A stretch of DNA of 64,000 nt, from contig NZ_CP060704.1 in NCBI RefSeq assembly GCF_014353015.1, forward strand, positions 4,179,001 through 4,243,000. Direction: 5' to 3'. Under the pieces are notes generated by a model, which searched no databases, was not told the origin of the DNA, and was given only the letters and a program-made list of their open reading frames with translations. The position numbers and the translations under genes are program-made. How positions within the stretch are numbered: the first letter of the stretch is position 1; the number at the start of each line of letters is the position of its first letter. Positions 39,196 through 51,100 of the stretch are shown here, piece after piece. This DNA is from Chitinimonas koreensis. Its GTDB lineage: Bacteria > Pseudomonadota > Gammaproteobacteria > Burkholderiales > Chitinimonadaceae.

Positions 39196-39265
39196 GTAGG
39201 AGCGGCTTCAGCCGCGAATGGTGGTGCGTGCACGGTCAGCCATTCGCGGCTGAAGCCGCTCCTAC
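39196..39265. repeat. family A REP inverted pair
   Basis: GTAGGAGCGGCTTCAGCCGC and its inverse flank about 20 bases, between the 5' end of the Bcr/CflA gene and the 3' end of the quinone oxidoreductase gene. Confidence 0.9.
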
Positions 39266-39293
39266 GGATATCCGACGCGCCGAGCCGGCCGAA

Positions 39294-40268
39294 CTACGGC
39301 AGCAAGATGGTCGACCCGACCGTCTTGCGCGCCTCGAGGTCGCGATGGGCCTGGGCCGCCTCGGCCAGCGGATAGCGCTGGGCCACGTCTATCCTGACCG
39401 CGCCGCTCGCCACCACCTCGAACAGCGCCGCGGCCGCGGCCGCCAGCTCGGCGCGGGTGGCGACGTAGTGGCCCAGCGTCGGCCGGGTCAGGAACAGCGA
39501 ACCCTTCTGCGACAGCAGCAGCGGCGAGATGTCCGGCACCGGCCCCGAGGCATTGCCATAGGTGACCAGCGTGCCGCGCGGCGCCAGGCAGTCGAGCGAG
39601 CCCATGAAGGTGTCGCGGCCGACGCCGTCGTAGACCACCCGCACGCCGCGCCCTTCCGTCGCCGCCCGGGTCGCCGCGACGAAATCGTCGGCGCGGTAAT
39701 CGATCGCCACGTCGCAGCCGAGCGAGCGCGCCAGCGCCACCTTGGCCTCGCCGCCGGCGGTGCCGATCACGTAGGCGCCGAGCGCCTTGGCCCACTGCAC
39801 CGCGATCTGCCCTACCCCGCCGGCCGCGGCATGGATCAGTACCGCGTCGCCCGGCGCGAACGGCGCGCAGCGGCGCAGCAGGTATTCGGCGGTCAGGCCC
39901 TGCAGCATCATCGCCGCGGCGGTGTCGAAACCGATCGACTCGGGCAGCCGCACCAGCTTGTCGGCCGGGATCAGCCGGACCTCGGCATAGGCGCCGAGCG
40001 GCCCGCCGGCATAGGCCACCCGGTCGCCCGGCGCGACCCAGTCGACGCCCTCGCCGACCGCTTCGACCACGCCGGCCGCCTCCATGCCCAGGCCCGACGG
40101 CAGGGTCTGCGGATACAGGCCCGAGCGGTGGTAGGTGTCGATGAAATTGAGGCCGATGGCGTGATGGCGCACGCGCGCCTGGCCCGGGCCGGGCTCGCCG
40201 GCCTCGATGGATTCGATCTGCAGGACTTCGGGACCGCCGGTGCGGTGGAAACGGACGATTCGGTTCAT
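39294..40268 (-). CDS. NADPH:quinone oxidoreductase, QorA-like
   Basis: A 324-residue zinc-free medium-chain dehydrogenase/reductase. Typical segments are GPGQARVRHHAIGLNFIDTYHRSGLYP, LPSGLGMEAAGVVEAVG, the MLQGLTAEYLLRR helix and the NADPH fold VLIHAAAGGVGQIAVQWAKALGA. The NFIDTYHRSGLY signature is specific to the QOR1/zeta-crystallin group. It reduces quinones by one electron. It may share a transcript with the chemoreceptor gene, whose stop codon lies 103 bases upstream. Confidence 0.93.
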   Translation of the reverse strand: MNRIVRFHRTGGPEVLQIESIEAGEPGPGQARVRHHAIGLNFIDTYHRSGLYPQTLPSGLGMEAAGVVEAVGEGVDWVAPGDRVAYAGGPLGAYAEVRLIPADKLVRLPESIGFDTAAAMMLQGLTAEYLLRRCAPFAPGDAVLIHAAAGGVGQIAVQWAKALGAYVIGTAGGEAKVALARSLGCDVAIDYRADDFVAATRAATEGRGVRVVYDGVGRDTFMGSLDCLAPRGTLVTYGNASGPVPDISPLLLSQKGSLFLTRPTLGHYVATRAELAAAAAALFEVVASGAVRIDVAQRYPLAEAAQAHRDLEARKTVGSTILLP

Positions 40269-40371
40269 GGCAGCGCTCGCGCAAGGCCGCGGCCCGGCGG
40301 GATGCGCGCGGGCCGCGAATGGATCGGGGGAACGGGAACTGGGACCGCGCCAGCCGCCGCCGGTTCGCGCT

Positions 40372-41766
40372 TCAGCTGCGGAAGTAGGCCACCATCTCGC
40401 GCAGCTCGGCCGCCTGGTCGGTCATCGCCGTCGCGGTGGCCGACAGCTCCTCGGCCGCCGCGGCGTTGGACTGCATCGACAGGCTGATCTGGGCGATGCC
40501 CGAGTGGATCTGGCCGATGCCGTTGGTCTGGTCGCTCGAAGCCCCGGCGATCTCCTGCACCAGCTCGGCGGTGCGGCGGATCGACGGCACCATCACGTCG
40601 AACAGCTGGCCGGCCTGGTTGGCCAGGCCCACGCTCTCGTTGGCCAGCTCGCCGATCTCGCGCGCGGCGCTCTGGCTGCGCTCGGCCAGCTTGCGCACCT
40701 CCTGCGCCACCACCGCGAAACCCTTGCCGTGCACGCCGGCGCGCGCCGCCTCGATGGCGGCGTTGAGCGCCAGCATATTGGTCTGGTAGGCGATGTCGTC
40801 GACGATGCCGATCTTCTGCGCGATCTGGTTCATCGCGGCCACCGTCTGCCGCACCGCATCGCCGCCGGCCTCGGCCTGCTCGACGTTGCGCATGGCGATC
40901 TCGTCGGTGGCATGGGCGTTCTGGGTGTTCTGCAGCACCGAGGAGGTGATCTGCTCCATCGAGGCGCTGGTCTCCTCGACGCTGGCGGCCTGGCTGCTGC
41001 TCGAGGCCGACAGCGACATGGCGGCGCCGCTGATCTGGGCCGCGGCGTCGCTGAGCGTCTCGGTCGACACCCGCGCCTTGCCGATCACCGTCGACAGCGT
41101 CTCGCCCATGCTGCGCACCGCGTCGGCCAGCTGGCCGATCTCGTCGCGGCTGCGGAACGGCACATCGACCACCAGGTCGCCCTGGGCGATCGCGCCGAGC
41201 GCGGTATTGACATGCTGCAGGGGCTTGATGACCAGGCCGCGCATGGCCAGCGACAGCGCCACCACCAGCACCACGTCGAGCAGCAGGATCTGGCCGACGA
41301 TCAAGGCCAGGTGGCGCTTGAGCTCTTCCTCGATGTCGCGGTTGCTGACGAACAGCTCGATCCGGCCCACCGTGCGCGCCGCGCCGTTGGCGGCGTAGCG
41401 CAGCTCGCCGCGCCGCTGCACCTCGGCCTCGTCGGCGCGCGGCACGCCCTGGGTCACCTTGCCGCCGTCGCTGCGCAAGCCGAGGAACAGCTTGTCCTCG
41501 GCATACAGCGCGATGCCGAGGATGAAGTCGCGCTTGATCTCGGAGCGCACGATGCTGTCGGCCTGGGTCGCGTCGAAATTCCATACCGCGACCGGCAGCG
41601 ACAGCGACAGCCGGCCCATGATCTGGTCGACCGAAGCGGCGCGCTCGGCCAGGAGGCGCTTCTGGGTGTCGAGGTAGTTGTAGGTGCCGAAGCCGGCCAG
41701 CACCAGCGTGACCACGGCGACGAACAACAGGTTGAGCTTGAGGCGGATGCTTTTGAAATCGAACAC
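40372..41766 (-). CDS. methyl-accepting chemotaxis protein
   Basis: A 464-residue chemoreceptor. A first membrane helix (residues 10-28), a short periplasmic sensor with VWNFD (61-65), a second helix (about 150-178), a HAMP domain (VIKPLQHVNTALGAIAQGDL) and a long coiled-coil signalling domain. The hairpin tip is DIAYQTNMLALNAAIEAARAGVHGKGFAVVAQEVRKLAERS. The GTG at 41766 gives the compact start FDFKSIRLKLN usual for this group; an ATG 48 bases upstream is possible. There is no C-terminal CheR-binding pentapeptide. The ligand is unknown. Confidence 0.9.
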   Translation of the reverse strand: MFDFKSIRLKLNLLFVAVVTLVLAGFGTYNYLDTQKRLLAERAASVDQIMGRLSLSLPVAVWNFDATQADSIVRSEIKRDFILGIALYAEDKLFLGLRSDGGKVTQGVPRADEAEVQRRGELRYAANGAARTVGRIELFVSNRDIEEELKRHLALIVGQILLLDVVLVVALSLAMRGLVIKPLQHVNTALGAIAQGDLVVDVPFRSRDEIGQLADAVRSMGETLSTVIGKARVSTETLSDAAAQISGAAMSLSASSSSQAASVEETSASMEQITSSVLQNTQNAHATDEIAMRNVEQAEAGGDAVRQTVAAMNQIAQKIGIVDDIAYQTNMLALNAAIEAARAGVHGKGFAVVAQEVRKLAERSQSAAREIGELANESVGLANQAGQLFDVMVPSIRRTAELVQEIAGASSDQTNGIGQIHSGIAQISLSMQSNAAAAEELSATATAMTDQAAELREMVAYFRS

Positions 41767-42170
41767 GGGCCGGCCTGGTTGTCTGTTTATTGTGCGATGC
41801 GAGGATGGCTTCATCCTAGACCAACTGCGGCCGGCGCCAAATATAAGATGTCGCTTACCTGCGGCGGGGCGAATCTTTGTCCGGCCCGGGCAACGACAGA
41901 TCGTCGAGCCGGTCCCCGCCGCAGTGCACGGAGCCCACTCCATCGCGGATATCGTCATTGCCGTCGACCGGTACGAGGCCCGAAAGCGAGACCGGACTCC
42001 AGTCCGACAAGGCCGTCGATCGCGGATCGCTGTCGAACTGGCGCCCGGCCCGAGGCGGCCTGCGGAGCCGCCCGGGCGAGGCGGCGCCGCCGCGAAACGG
42101 TGGATATGCCCCCGTTACCGTTGGCGGCTGGAGCCATCGGACCGGAGACCGCAGGCCCGTCGCGGTACGC
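41767..42170. other. 404-base intergenic region after the RTX lipase gene
   Basis: It lies between the RTX lipase stop codon and the chemoreceptor start, both on the minus strand. A short CGGACT/AGTCCG hairpin sits near 41992-42006. No clear terminator with a T-tract was seen after the RTX gene, and no gene was recognised. The AT-rich stretch near 41770-41870 probably carries the chemoreceptor promoter. Confidence 0.5.
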
Positions 42171-45100
42171 TCAGTGCCAGTTCGCCGCCAGTACCGGGCC
42201 GAGCGCCTGCTGCTGACTGGCTGCCAGCGTCAGTTGGCCCAGCGGCGGCGGCGTGAAGCCCGCCATCGCCTGCACCAGCGCCTCCACCTGGCTGTCCAGC
42301 AGCACCTTGCCGTCGGCCGTCTGGAAGCGCTCGACGTGATAGGCGGCGCCGCCATACCAGTTCTGCACCACCAGCTTGTCCGCCGTGCCGATCACGCTCA
42401 CCTCGAGATTGCTGCCGACGTGGCGGAACCACAGCTGGTCGATCGCGATGCCGGCCGAGAAGCGCGCCAGATCCTGGTTGCCTGCGGTGGCATCGTTCTC
42501 GACCACCGTGTCGACACCCGAACCGCGGCCGAGCAGATAGCTGTCGCTGCCGGCCCCGCCGGTCAGCGTGTCGGCCCCGGCGCCCCCATCGAGCGTGTCG
42601 TTGCCGGTGCCGCCACCCAGGCTGTTGGCCGCGCCGTTGCCGGTCAGCACATTGTTCAACGTGTTGCCGGTGCCGTTGACGGCCGCCGTGCCGGTCAGCG
42701 CCAGGTTCTCCAGGTTGGCGCCCAGGGTCCAGGTCACTGCCGACTGCACGGTATCGCTGCCTTCGCCGGCGTTCTCCGTCACCGCGTCGCCCGTCGCGTC
42801 GACGCGATAGACATCGTCGCCGGCACCGCCCAGCAGCCTGTCGTTGCCGGCGCCGCCGTCGAGCGTGTCGTTGCCGGCGGCGCCGGTCAGCGTGTTGGCG
42901 GCGCCGTTGCCGGTCAACGCATTGTGCAGCGTGTTGCCGGTGCCGTTGATGGCGGCCGTACCGGTCAGCGCCAAGTTCTCCAGGTTGTTGCCCAGGGTCC
43001 AGGTCACGGTCGATTGCACGGTGTCGCTACCTTCACTGGCGTTTTCGGTCACCACGTCGGCCGCGGCGTCGACGCGATAGACGTCGTCGCCGACACCGCC
43101 GAGCAGGCTGTCGTTGCCGGCGCCGCCATCGAGCGTGTCGTTGCCGGCATCGCCGGTCAGCTTGTTGGCCATGCCGTTGCCGACCAGCAGATTGGCGAGC
43201 GCATTGCCGGTCCCGTTGACCGCGGCCGTACCGGTCAGCGCCAGGTTCTCCAGGTTGGCGCCGAGCGTCCAGGCCAGCGCGGACCTGACCGTGTCGGTGC
43301 CCTCGCCGGCGTTCTCGGTCACCACGTCGGCCGCGGCATCGACCAGGTAGACGTCATCGCCGGCACCGCCGATCAGCGTGTCGCTGCCCGTGCCGCCGTC
43401 GAGCGTGTTGGCGGCCGCGTTGCCGGTCAGCTTGTTGGACAGCGTGTTGCCGGTGCCGTTGATCGCCGCCATACCGGTGAGCACCAGGTTCTCCAGGTTG
43501 GCGCCGAGCGTCCAGGCTACGCCGGACTGCACCGTGTCGGCCCCCTCGCCGGCGTTCTCGGTCACCACGTCACCGGCGGCGTCGACGCGGTAGACGTCGT
43601 CGCCGGCCCCGCCGAGCAGACTGTCGTTGCCCGCACCGCCATCGAGCGTGTCGTTGCCGGCCGCGCCGGTCAGCGTGTTGACGGCGCCATTGCCGGTCAG
43701 CACGTTGTTCAGCGTATTGCCGGTGCCGTTGACGGCCGTCGTGCCGCTGAGGGTGAGGTTTTCCAGGTTGGCGCCCAGGATCCAGGTCACGGTCGACTGC
43801 ACCGTATCGGTCCCTTCGCTCGCGTTCTCGGTCACCACGTCGGTCGCGGCATCGACCCGGTAAATGTCGTCGCCTGCGCCGCCGATCAGCGTGTCGTTGC
43901 CCGTGCCGCCGTCGAGCGTGTTGGCCGCTGCGTTGCCGGTCAGCTTGTTGGCCAGCGTGTTGCCGGTGGCGTTGATCGCCGCCGTGCCGGTGAGCGTGAG
44001 GTTTTCCAGGTTGGCGCCCAAGGTCCAGGCCACGGTCGACTGCACGGTATCGGTCCCTTCGCTCGCGTTCTCGGTCACCACGTCGGTCGCCACGTCGACG
44101 ACGTAGACATCGTCGCCCGCACCGCCGAGCAGGCTGTCGTTGCCGACACCGCCGTCCAGCGTGTTGGCCGCCGCATTGCCGGTCAGCACATTGTTGAGCG
44201 TATTGCCGGCCGCATTGATCGCAGCTGCGCCGGTCAGGACCAGGTTTTCCAGGTTGGCGGCCAGGGTGTACGCCACCGTGGATTTGACGGTGTCCGTGCC
44301 TTCTCCGGCATTCTCGGTGACCACGTCGCCGGCGGCATCGATCAGGTAAACGTCGTCGCCGACGCCACCGATCAGCGTGTCGCTGCCGGCGCTGCCGTCG
44401 AGCGTGTTGGCCGCTGCGTTGCCGGTCAGCTTGTTGGCCAGCGTGTTGCCGGTGGCGTTGATCGCCGCCGTGCCGGTGAGCGTGAGGTTTTCCAGGTTGG
44501 CGCCCAGGGTCCAGGCCACCGCCGACTGCACGGTGTCGGTTCCTTCGCCGGCGTTCTCCGTCAACAAGTCGGCCGTGGCATCGACCAGGTAAACGTCGTC
44601 GCCCGCGCCGCCGAGCAGCGTGTCGCTGCCGGCGCCGCCGTCGAGCGTATTGGCCACGGCGTTGCCGGTCAGCTTGTTGGCCAGCGTGTTGCCGGTGCCG
44701 TTGATCGCCACCGTGCCGGTGAGCGTGAGGTTTTCCAGGTTGACGCCCAAGATCCAGGCCACCGCCGACTGCACGGTATCGGTTCCTTCGCTGGCGTTCT
44801 CCGTCACCACGTCGGCCGCGGCATCGACCAGATATATGTCGTCGCCCGCGCCACCGATCAGCGTGTCGTTGCCCGTGCCGCCGTCGAGCGTGTTGGCCGC
44901 CGCATTGCCGGTCAGCACGTTGTTGAGCGTGTTGCCGGCGGCATTGATCGCGGCCGTGCCGGTCAGCGCCAGGTTTTCCAGATTGGCGCCCAGGGTGTAC
45001 GCCACCGTGGATTTGACGGTGTCCGTGCCTTCTCCGGCATTCTCGGTGACCACGTCGCCGGCGGCATCGACCAGGTAAACGTCGTCGCCGACGCCGCCGA

Positions 45101-48100
45101 TCAGCGTGTCGTTGCCGGCGCCGCCGTCGAGCGTATTGGCCGCCGCATTGCCGGTCAGCGCGTTGTCGAGCGTGTTGCCCGTGGCATTGATCGCCGCCGT
45201 CCCGATCAGGATCAGTTTTTCCAGGTTGGCCCCGAGCGTCCAGGCGACGGCGGACTGGACCGTATCGGTGCCTTCGCTTGCGTTTTCAGTCACCACATCG
45301 CCGGACGCATCGACGCGGTAGACGTCGTCGCCCGCGCCGCCGATCAGCGTGTCGTTGCCGGCGCCACCGTCGAGTGCATTGGCCGCCGCGTTGCCGGTCA
45401 GCGTGTTGGCCAGGCCATTGCCGGTGCCGTCGATGGCCGCGCTGCCTGCAAGGATCAGCTTTTCGACGTTCGACCCGAGCGCCAGGCCGACCGAGGCCCG
45501 GATCGTATCGCTGCCTTCGTTCGCATTCTCGGTGACGACATCGCCCAGGCTGTCCACCACATAGCTGTCGTCGCCCGCCCCACCGGCCAGCGTGTCGTTG
45601 CCGGCGCCGCCATCGAGCGTATTGGCCGCCGTGTTGCCGCTCAGCACGTTGTCGAGCGCATTGCCGCTGCCGTTGATCGCGGCCGTACCGGTCAGGACCA
45701 GGTTCTCGAGGTTGGCGCCGAGCATCCAGGCCACCGCCGACTTGACCGTATCGCGGCCTTCGCCGGCATTCTCGGTCACCGCGTCGCCGGCAGCGTCGAC
45801 CAGGTAGACATCGTCGCCGGTGCCGCCGGCGAGCGTATCGTTGCCGGCCTTGCCGTCGAGCGTGTCGCCGCCGCCACCGCCGTCGAGGCGATTGCCCGCG
45901 CCGTTGCCGTTCAGGATGTTCGCGGCTTCGTTGCCGCCGCCGTTGATGGCCGCGCTGCCGGTCAGCGTCAGGTTTTCCAGGTTCGCAACCAGGGTATAGC
46001 TGACCGAGGACTGCACCAGGTCGGTCCCCTCGCCCGCATTTTCGGTCGCCTGGTCGTTCACATTGTCGACGACATAGGTATCGTCGCCGCCCCCTCCGAC
46101 CAGGGTGTCGATACCACCGGCGCCGTTCAGCACGTTATTGCCCGAATTGCCGGTAATCCGGTTGGCCAGGCCATTGCCGGTGCCGTTGATTGCCGCCGTG
46201 CCGGTGAGCACCAGCTGTTCCGTGTAGCTGGCCAAGGTATATGCGATACCGCTGCGGACGGTGTCGTATCCGCCCGCGCTGCTGGTCTCCTGGACCAGGT
46301 CGCCGGCATTGTCGACGACGTAGACGTCGTCGCCGTCGCCGCCCTGCATGGTGTCCGCGCCGCTGCCGCCGTCGAGCAGGTCGGCGCTGCTGCTCGCCAG
46401 CAGGAAGTCGTTGCCGGCCAGGCCGTAGATCTGGTCGTCGGACATCGTGCCTTCGAGGTAGTCGTCCCCGTCGGTGCCGTCGATGCGATGCGCCCGGCGA
46501 TGGATCTCCTCCGCGCCGATTTCGGTGCCGTCGGCAAAACGGATGCCCTTCAGCGACGACTCGAAGTTGGAGAAATAGATCGCGTCGCTGCCGCCGGCAA
46601 ACCGGATGAGCAGCCCCTGGGTGCCATACAGGGCGAGCTGCAGATCCGCGGCGCGCAATCCGGCCGAGAATTCGATCCAGTCGTCGACCGCGGAGGCCAC
46701 GTCGGCCGGGCCTTCCACCATATCGACGCCGAAGCCGGCAGCGAAGCGGTAGACGTTCGCCCCGGCCAGGCCGCTGAGATTGTCGTCGCCGCTGCCGCCG
46801 ATCAGCGTGTCGTCGCCCGTTCCGCCATACAGCCAATCGTTGCCGGCGCCGCCGTCCAGCAGGTCGGCCCCTTCTTCGTCCGGCGATTCGCCATAGCCCT
46901 TCAGGTAATCGTTGCCGTCGCCGCCGAGCAAGGTATCGGAACCGCGTCCACCGGAGAGATCGTCGTGTCCTTCGCCGGCCGCGAGGAGGTCGTTCCCTTC
47001 GCCGCCGAACAGGCCGTCGTTGCCGCTGCCGCCGTCCAGGCTGTCGTCGTCGGCCTCGCCCTCCAGGCGATCGTCGCCCAGGCCGCCGACCAAGGTGTCG
47101 TCTTCGCCCTGGCCCACCAGCCAGTCGTCGCCGGCCAGGCCATCGAGCTGGTCGGCGCCGCTGCCGCCGACCAGCGTATCGTTCCCGCTGCTCGGCAAGG
47201 CGCCGCCCCGCACCAGGATGTCGATCTGGCCGGCATTCAGCTCCAGGCCGTCGGCAAACCGCAATTTGCCGACCCCGTACGAAGCATGGCCATCGGCCCG
47301 GGCCGCGAAATTGCCGCGGACCGTGATCCGATCCGCCCCCTGGCCGAGAGCGAATGCCGAGAACGGCTCGCCGCCCCGTCCAGTTCGACGATCAAGTCGT
47401 CGCCCTCGCGCGTGACCGTCAGGTCGTCCAGCTCGATGCCCGCGCCCAGTTCGATCGTGCCGTGCTCCCCTTCGCCCGGATGGATGCCTTCGATCAGGTC
47501 GGCCCCGTCCCCGCGGCCGAAGCGCAGGGTCCAGCTGCCGTCGGTCGCGCTGCCGTCCAGGGTGTCGTCGCCCTGCCCGCCCGCCAGCGTGTCGAACTGC
47601 CCCGCGATCAGCAGATCGTTGCCCTCGCCGCCGTCCAGCACGTCCCGGCCCATGCCGCTGCCGCCCAGCAGCGTGTCGTCGCCGCCGCCACCGATTACCG
47701 TGCAGCCCCAATCGCGTCCGACCAGCTGATTGGCGCCGTCGTTGCCGATCAGGGCGGACCCGTCGTGGCTGTCCCCCAGCACGGCATTCTCGACGTGGGC
47801 CAGCTTGCTCAGATCGGCCTCGCTGCCCGCCTCGAAGCGCACCACGTCGTTGCCGCCGCCGGCCTCTTCCTCGATCACGTCGCCCGTGCCGACGATGTAG
47901 AGATCGTCGCCGTCCAGCCCGACCAGCCGATTGGCGGTCGAGTTGGTCTGGGCGCCGTAGACGTAAGCGTCGTAGAACCGATCGCCAGTGTAGCCATCCA
48001 GCACATTGCGCGCCGCGTTGCCGATCCCCTCGATCGCCATGCCGCGCAGCACGAGGTTCTCCAGGCCGTCGGCCAGGCGGTAGTCGCAGGAACTGGCGAC

Positions 48101-51100
48101 GGTATCGCGCTCGTCCCCGCCCCGCTCCACGATCACGTCGCCGTCCTGATCGATCAGGTAGAAGTCCCGCTCCGCGCCGCCGATCAGCGTATCGGACCCC
48201 GCGCCGCCATCGAGCACGGCCTCCGGAATATTGACGGCGACGACTTCGATGACGTTGTCCAGCCCGTTGCCGCGCCCGATGCGCGCATAGCTCGAATAGG
48301 CCGTGTCGACGATCTTCAGGTTCTCAACGTTCGCGCCCAGCGTCTGGTCGTAGTTGTAGGCCACGACCGTGTCGTTCCCCTCCCCGGCCCGCTCGACGAT
48401 CTCGTCGGGGTTGTAGATCAGGTTGGGACAATCCGGGTAATAGCCGGCATCGCCGACCCAGTAGGTATCGTCGCCCGCGCCGCCGATCAGCGTGTCGTTG
48501 CCCAGCCGGCCGCTCAGCACATTGGCGCCGGCATTGCCGCGGATCAGGTTGTCCAGGCCGTTGCCGTAGCCGTCGATATTCAGCACACCCGTCAATTCGA
48601 GCGTCTCGACCTGGTCCGCCAGCACGTAGTCGACCGTGCTGCGCACCACGTCGCGGCCGCCGTCCTTCGCCTCGATCACCTGGTCCGCCGCATTGTCGAC
48701 CACGAAGACGTCGTCGCCCGCCGAGCCGGTCAGCGTGTCGGCCGGCCCCGTCACCACGATCGCGCGCGCCTCGATCTCGGCCGCCGAATAGACCGTGCCG
48801 TCGCCGAACGCCACCTGCTCGATCGCGTGCCCGCCCGCCGCGAACTGCCGGTCGACGAACAGCTGGGCACCGTCGTCCAGCGCCAGCACCAAGTGGTCGC
48901 CGCTGCGGTAGAACGCCACCGACCCCGCCCCCACGTCCGCATCCAGCACGATCCGGTCCTCGCCGCCGGCGTCCCACACCACGTCGCTGCCCTGGCCGCG
49001 GCCCCACAGGAAGCGGTCGTCGCCGTCGCCGCCGTCGAGCCCGTCGGTACCGGCCCCGCCCCTGAGCGTGTCGTTGCCCGCATCGCCCTGCAGCAGGTTG
49101 TCGCCCTCGCCGCCATCGAGTGCGTCATCGCCGTCGCCGCCGCTCAGCGAATCGTTGCCCTCGCCGCCGGACAGCACGTCCTGGCCGCCGTCGCCGTGCA
49201 GCAGGTCGTTGCCGCCGTCGCCCGACAGCATGTCCTGCCCCTCGTCGCCGACCAGTTCGTCGACGCCGTCGCCGCCGAGCAAGCGGTCGTCGCCGTCCTT
49301 GCCCAGCAGCACGTCCTGGCCGGCGCCGCCGTCCAGGCTGTCGTTCCCCGCGTCGCCGCGCAGGCCGTCGTCGCCCGCGCCGCCCTCGAGCGTGTCGTCG
49401 CCCGCGTCGCCGTGCAGCTTGTCCAGGCCGGCATCGCCCTGCAGCAAATCGTTGCCGTCGCCACCGTCCAGCGCATCGATGCCGTCGCCGCCGGCGAGGA
49501 CGTCGTCGCCCGCCATGCCCAGCAGGCTGTCGTCGCCCCCGCCGCCGTCCAGGCTGTCGGCACCGCCGTCGCCTTGCAGCAGATCCTGGTCGTCGCCGCC
49601 CGCGAGCAGGTCGTCGCCGTCGCGGCCCAGCAGGCTGTCCGCGCCGCTGCCGCCGAGCAGGCTATCGTTACCAGAATCGCCGCGCAGACGATCGTTGCCG
49701 CCGCCACCGTCGAGGAAGTTGTCGCCGCCCATGCCGGGTGCGAGCGCGCCGACGGTCGCCAGCAGCACGTCGTTGCCCTCGCCGCCCAGCAACACGTCGC
49801 TGCCGCCGTCGCCGATCAGCACATCGGCGCCCAGGCCGCCGTTCAGCGTGTCGCGGTCGGCCGTGCCGTCGATATCCGCCAGGTCGCCGCCGACCAGGTA
49901 GTCGTCGCCGTCGCCGCCCGACAGGTCGTCCGAGCCGTTGCCGCCGAACAGCGTGTCGTTGCCCTGGTCGCCCGCGACGAAGTCGCCGTCGTCGCCGCCC
50001 TGCAGCAGGTCGGCGCCGTCGCCGCCCGACACCACGTCCCGGCCCTGGCCGGCGCTGATCTCGTCGTCGTCGCCGCCGCCTTCGAGCTGGTCGTTGCCGC
50101 TGTTGCCCCACAGCGTGTCGTTGCCGATGCCGCCCGCGGCGTAGTCGTCGCCGGCATCGCCGATCACGAAGTCATCGCCCTGGCCGCCCAGCAGCGTGTC
50201 GTTGCCGGCCGCGGCCGAGATCCAGTCGTTGCCGATGCCGCCGTCGGCGAAGAAGCCGGTCAGGTTGCGGCTGGAATCGCCGCTGACGTTGAAAAGGGCC
50301 GAGCTCATGTCTGCATCGCCCGGCTGGCGCGGCGTGAGCTTGAAGGTATCCGCCGCAGCGACGGTGCCGGAGATGGACGCGGCCTGGCTGGTATCTGCCG
50401 CGGCCATCATGGTGGCTGCTGCCGGCTGCTCACCGAAGGCCCAGGTCAATGACCAGTCGTCCCGACGGCTGACCTCGCCCTTGATCGACCAGTTCTGGTA
50501 ATCCGCCTGCCAATCGGCCCCATCGCCGCCCGCAGGGCTGATGACGATACGACCAGTCAGGTAATCGTTGCCGGCGCCACCGTAGACCATCTTCTTGCCC
50601 TCGCCGGCGAAGACGAAGTCGTTGCCTTCGCCGCCGTTGAGCGTGCCGGTGCCGGCCGAGGCCAGGATCAGGTCGTTGCCGCCGCCGCCGTTGAAGTTCG
50701 CAGAGGCGTGCAGATAGTCGTTCGCCGCATTGCCCGCGTTGTCGGGAGCCGGCGCCGTGCCGGTCGAATCCAGATGGATGCCGAGCTGGTCGTTGCGGAA
50801 CTGCTGGATCACCAGGCGCTGGCCGGTGGCGACCACCGTGACCAGCAGATCGCCCACGCCCTGCTCGTTCGGCGTCCAGCTGTAGCGGTAACCCTGGTCG
50901 GCGCTGAGGTAGGCGCCGTATTCCAGCGTCCGCTGGCCGCCGGCCAACGCCATGCCTGCGAGCACAACGCCGCCTACGCCGTCGGCGTCGACGACCACGT
51001 CGTCGCCGTGGCCGCTCTCGACGAAATAGGTATCGAAGTCCTCGCCTCCTTCGAGCCAGTCATTGCCCATTCCGCCATTGAGCTGATCGGCACCATCGTC

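Noticed and set aside
42560..46390. Direct repeats that could suggest a large non-coding satellite or CRISPR-like array
   Set aside because: The 243/270-bp period keeps reading frame, and each unit encodes RTX motifs, so it is protein repeat DNA.
41877..47729. A plus-strand open frame of nearly 2,000 codons opposite the RTX lipase gene
   Set aside because: It is a composition shadow: the opposite strand encodes regular RTX repeats with calcium-binding motifs, while the plus-strand translation is a repetitive Val/Ala/Gly string with no ribosome site or family match.
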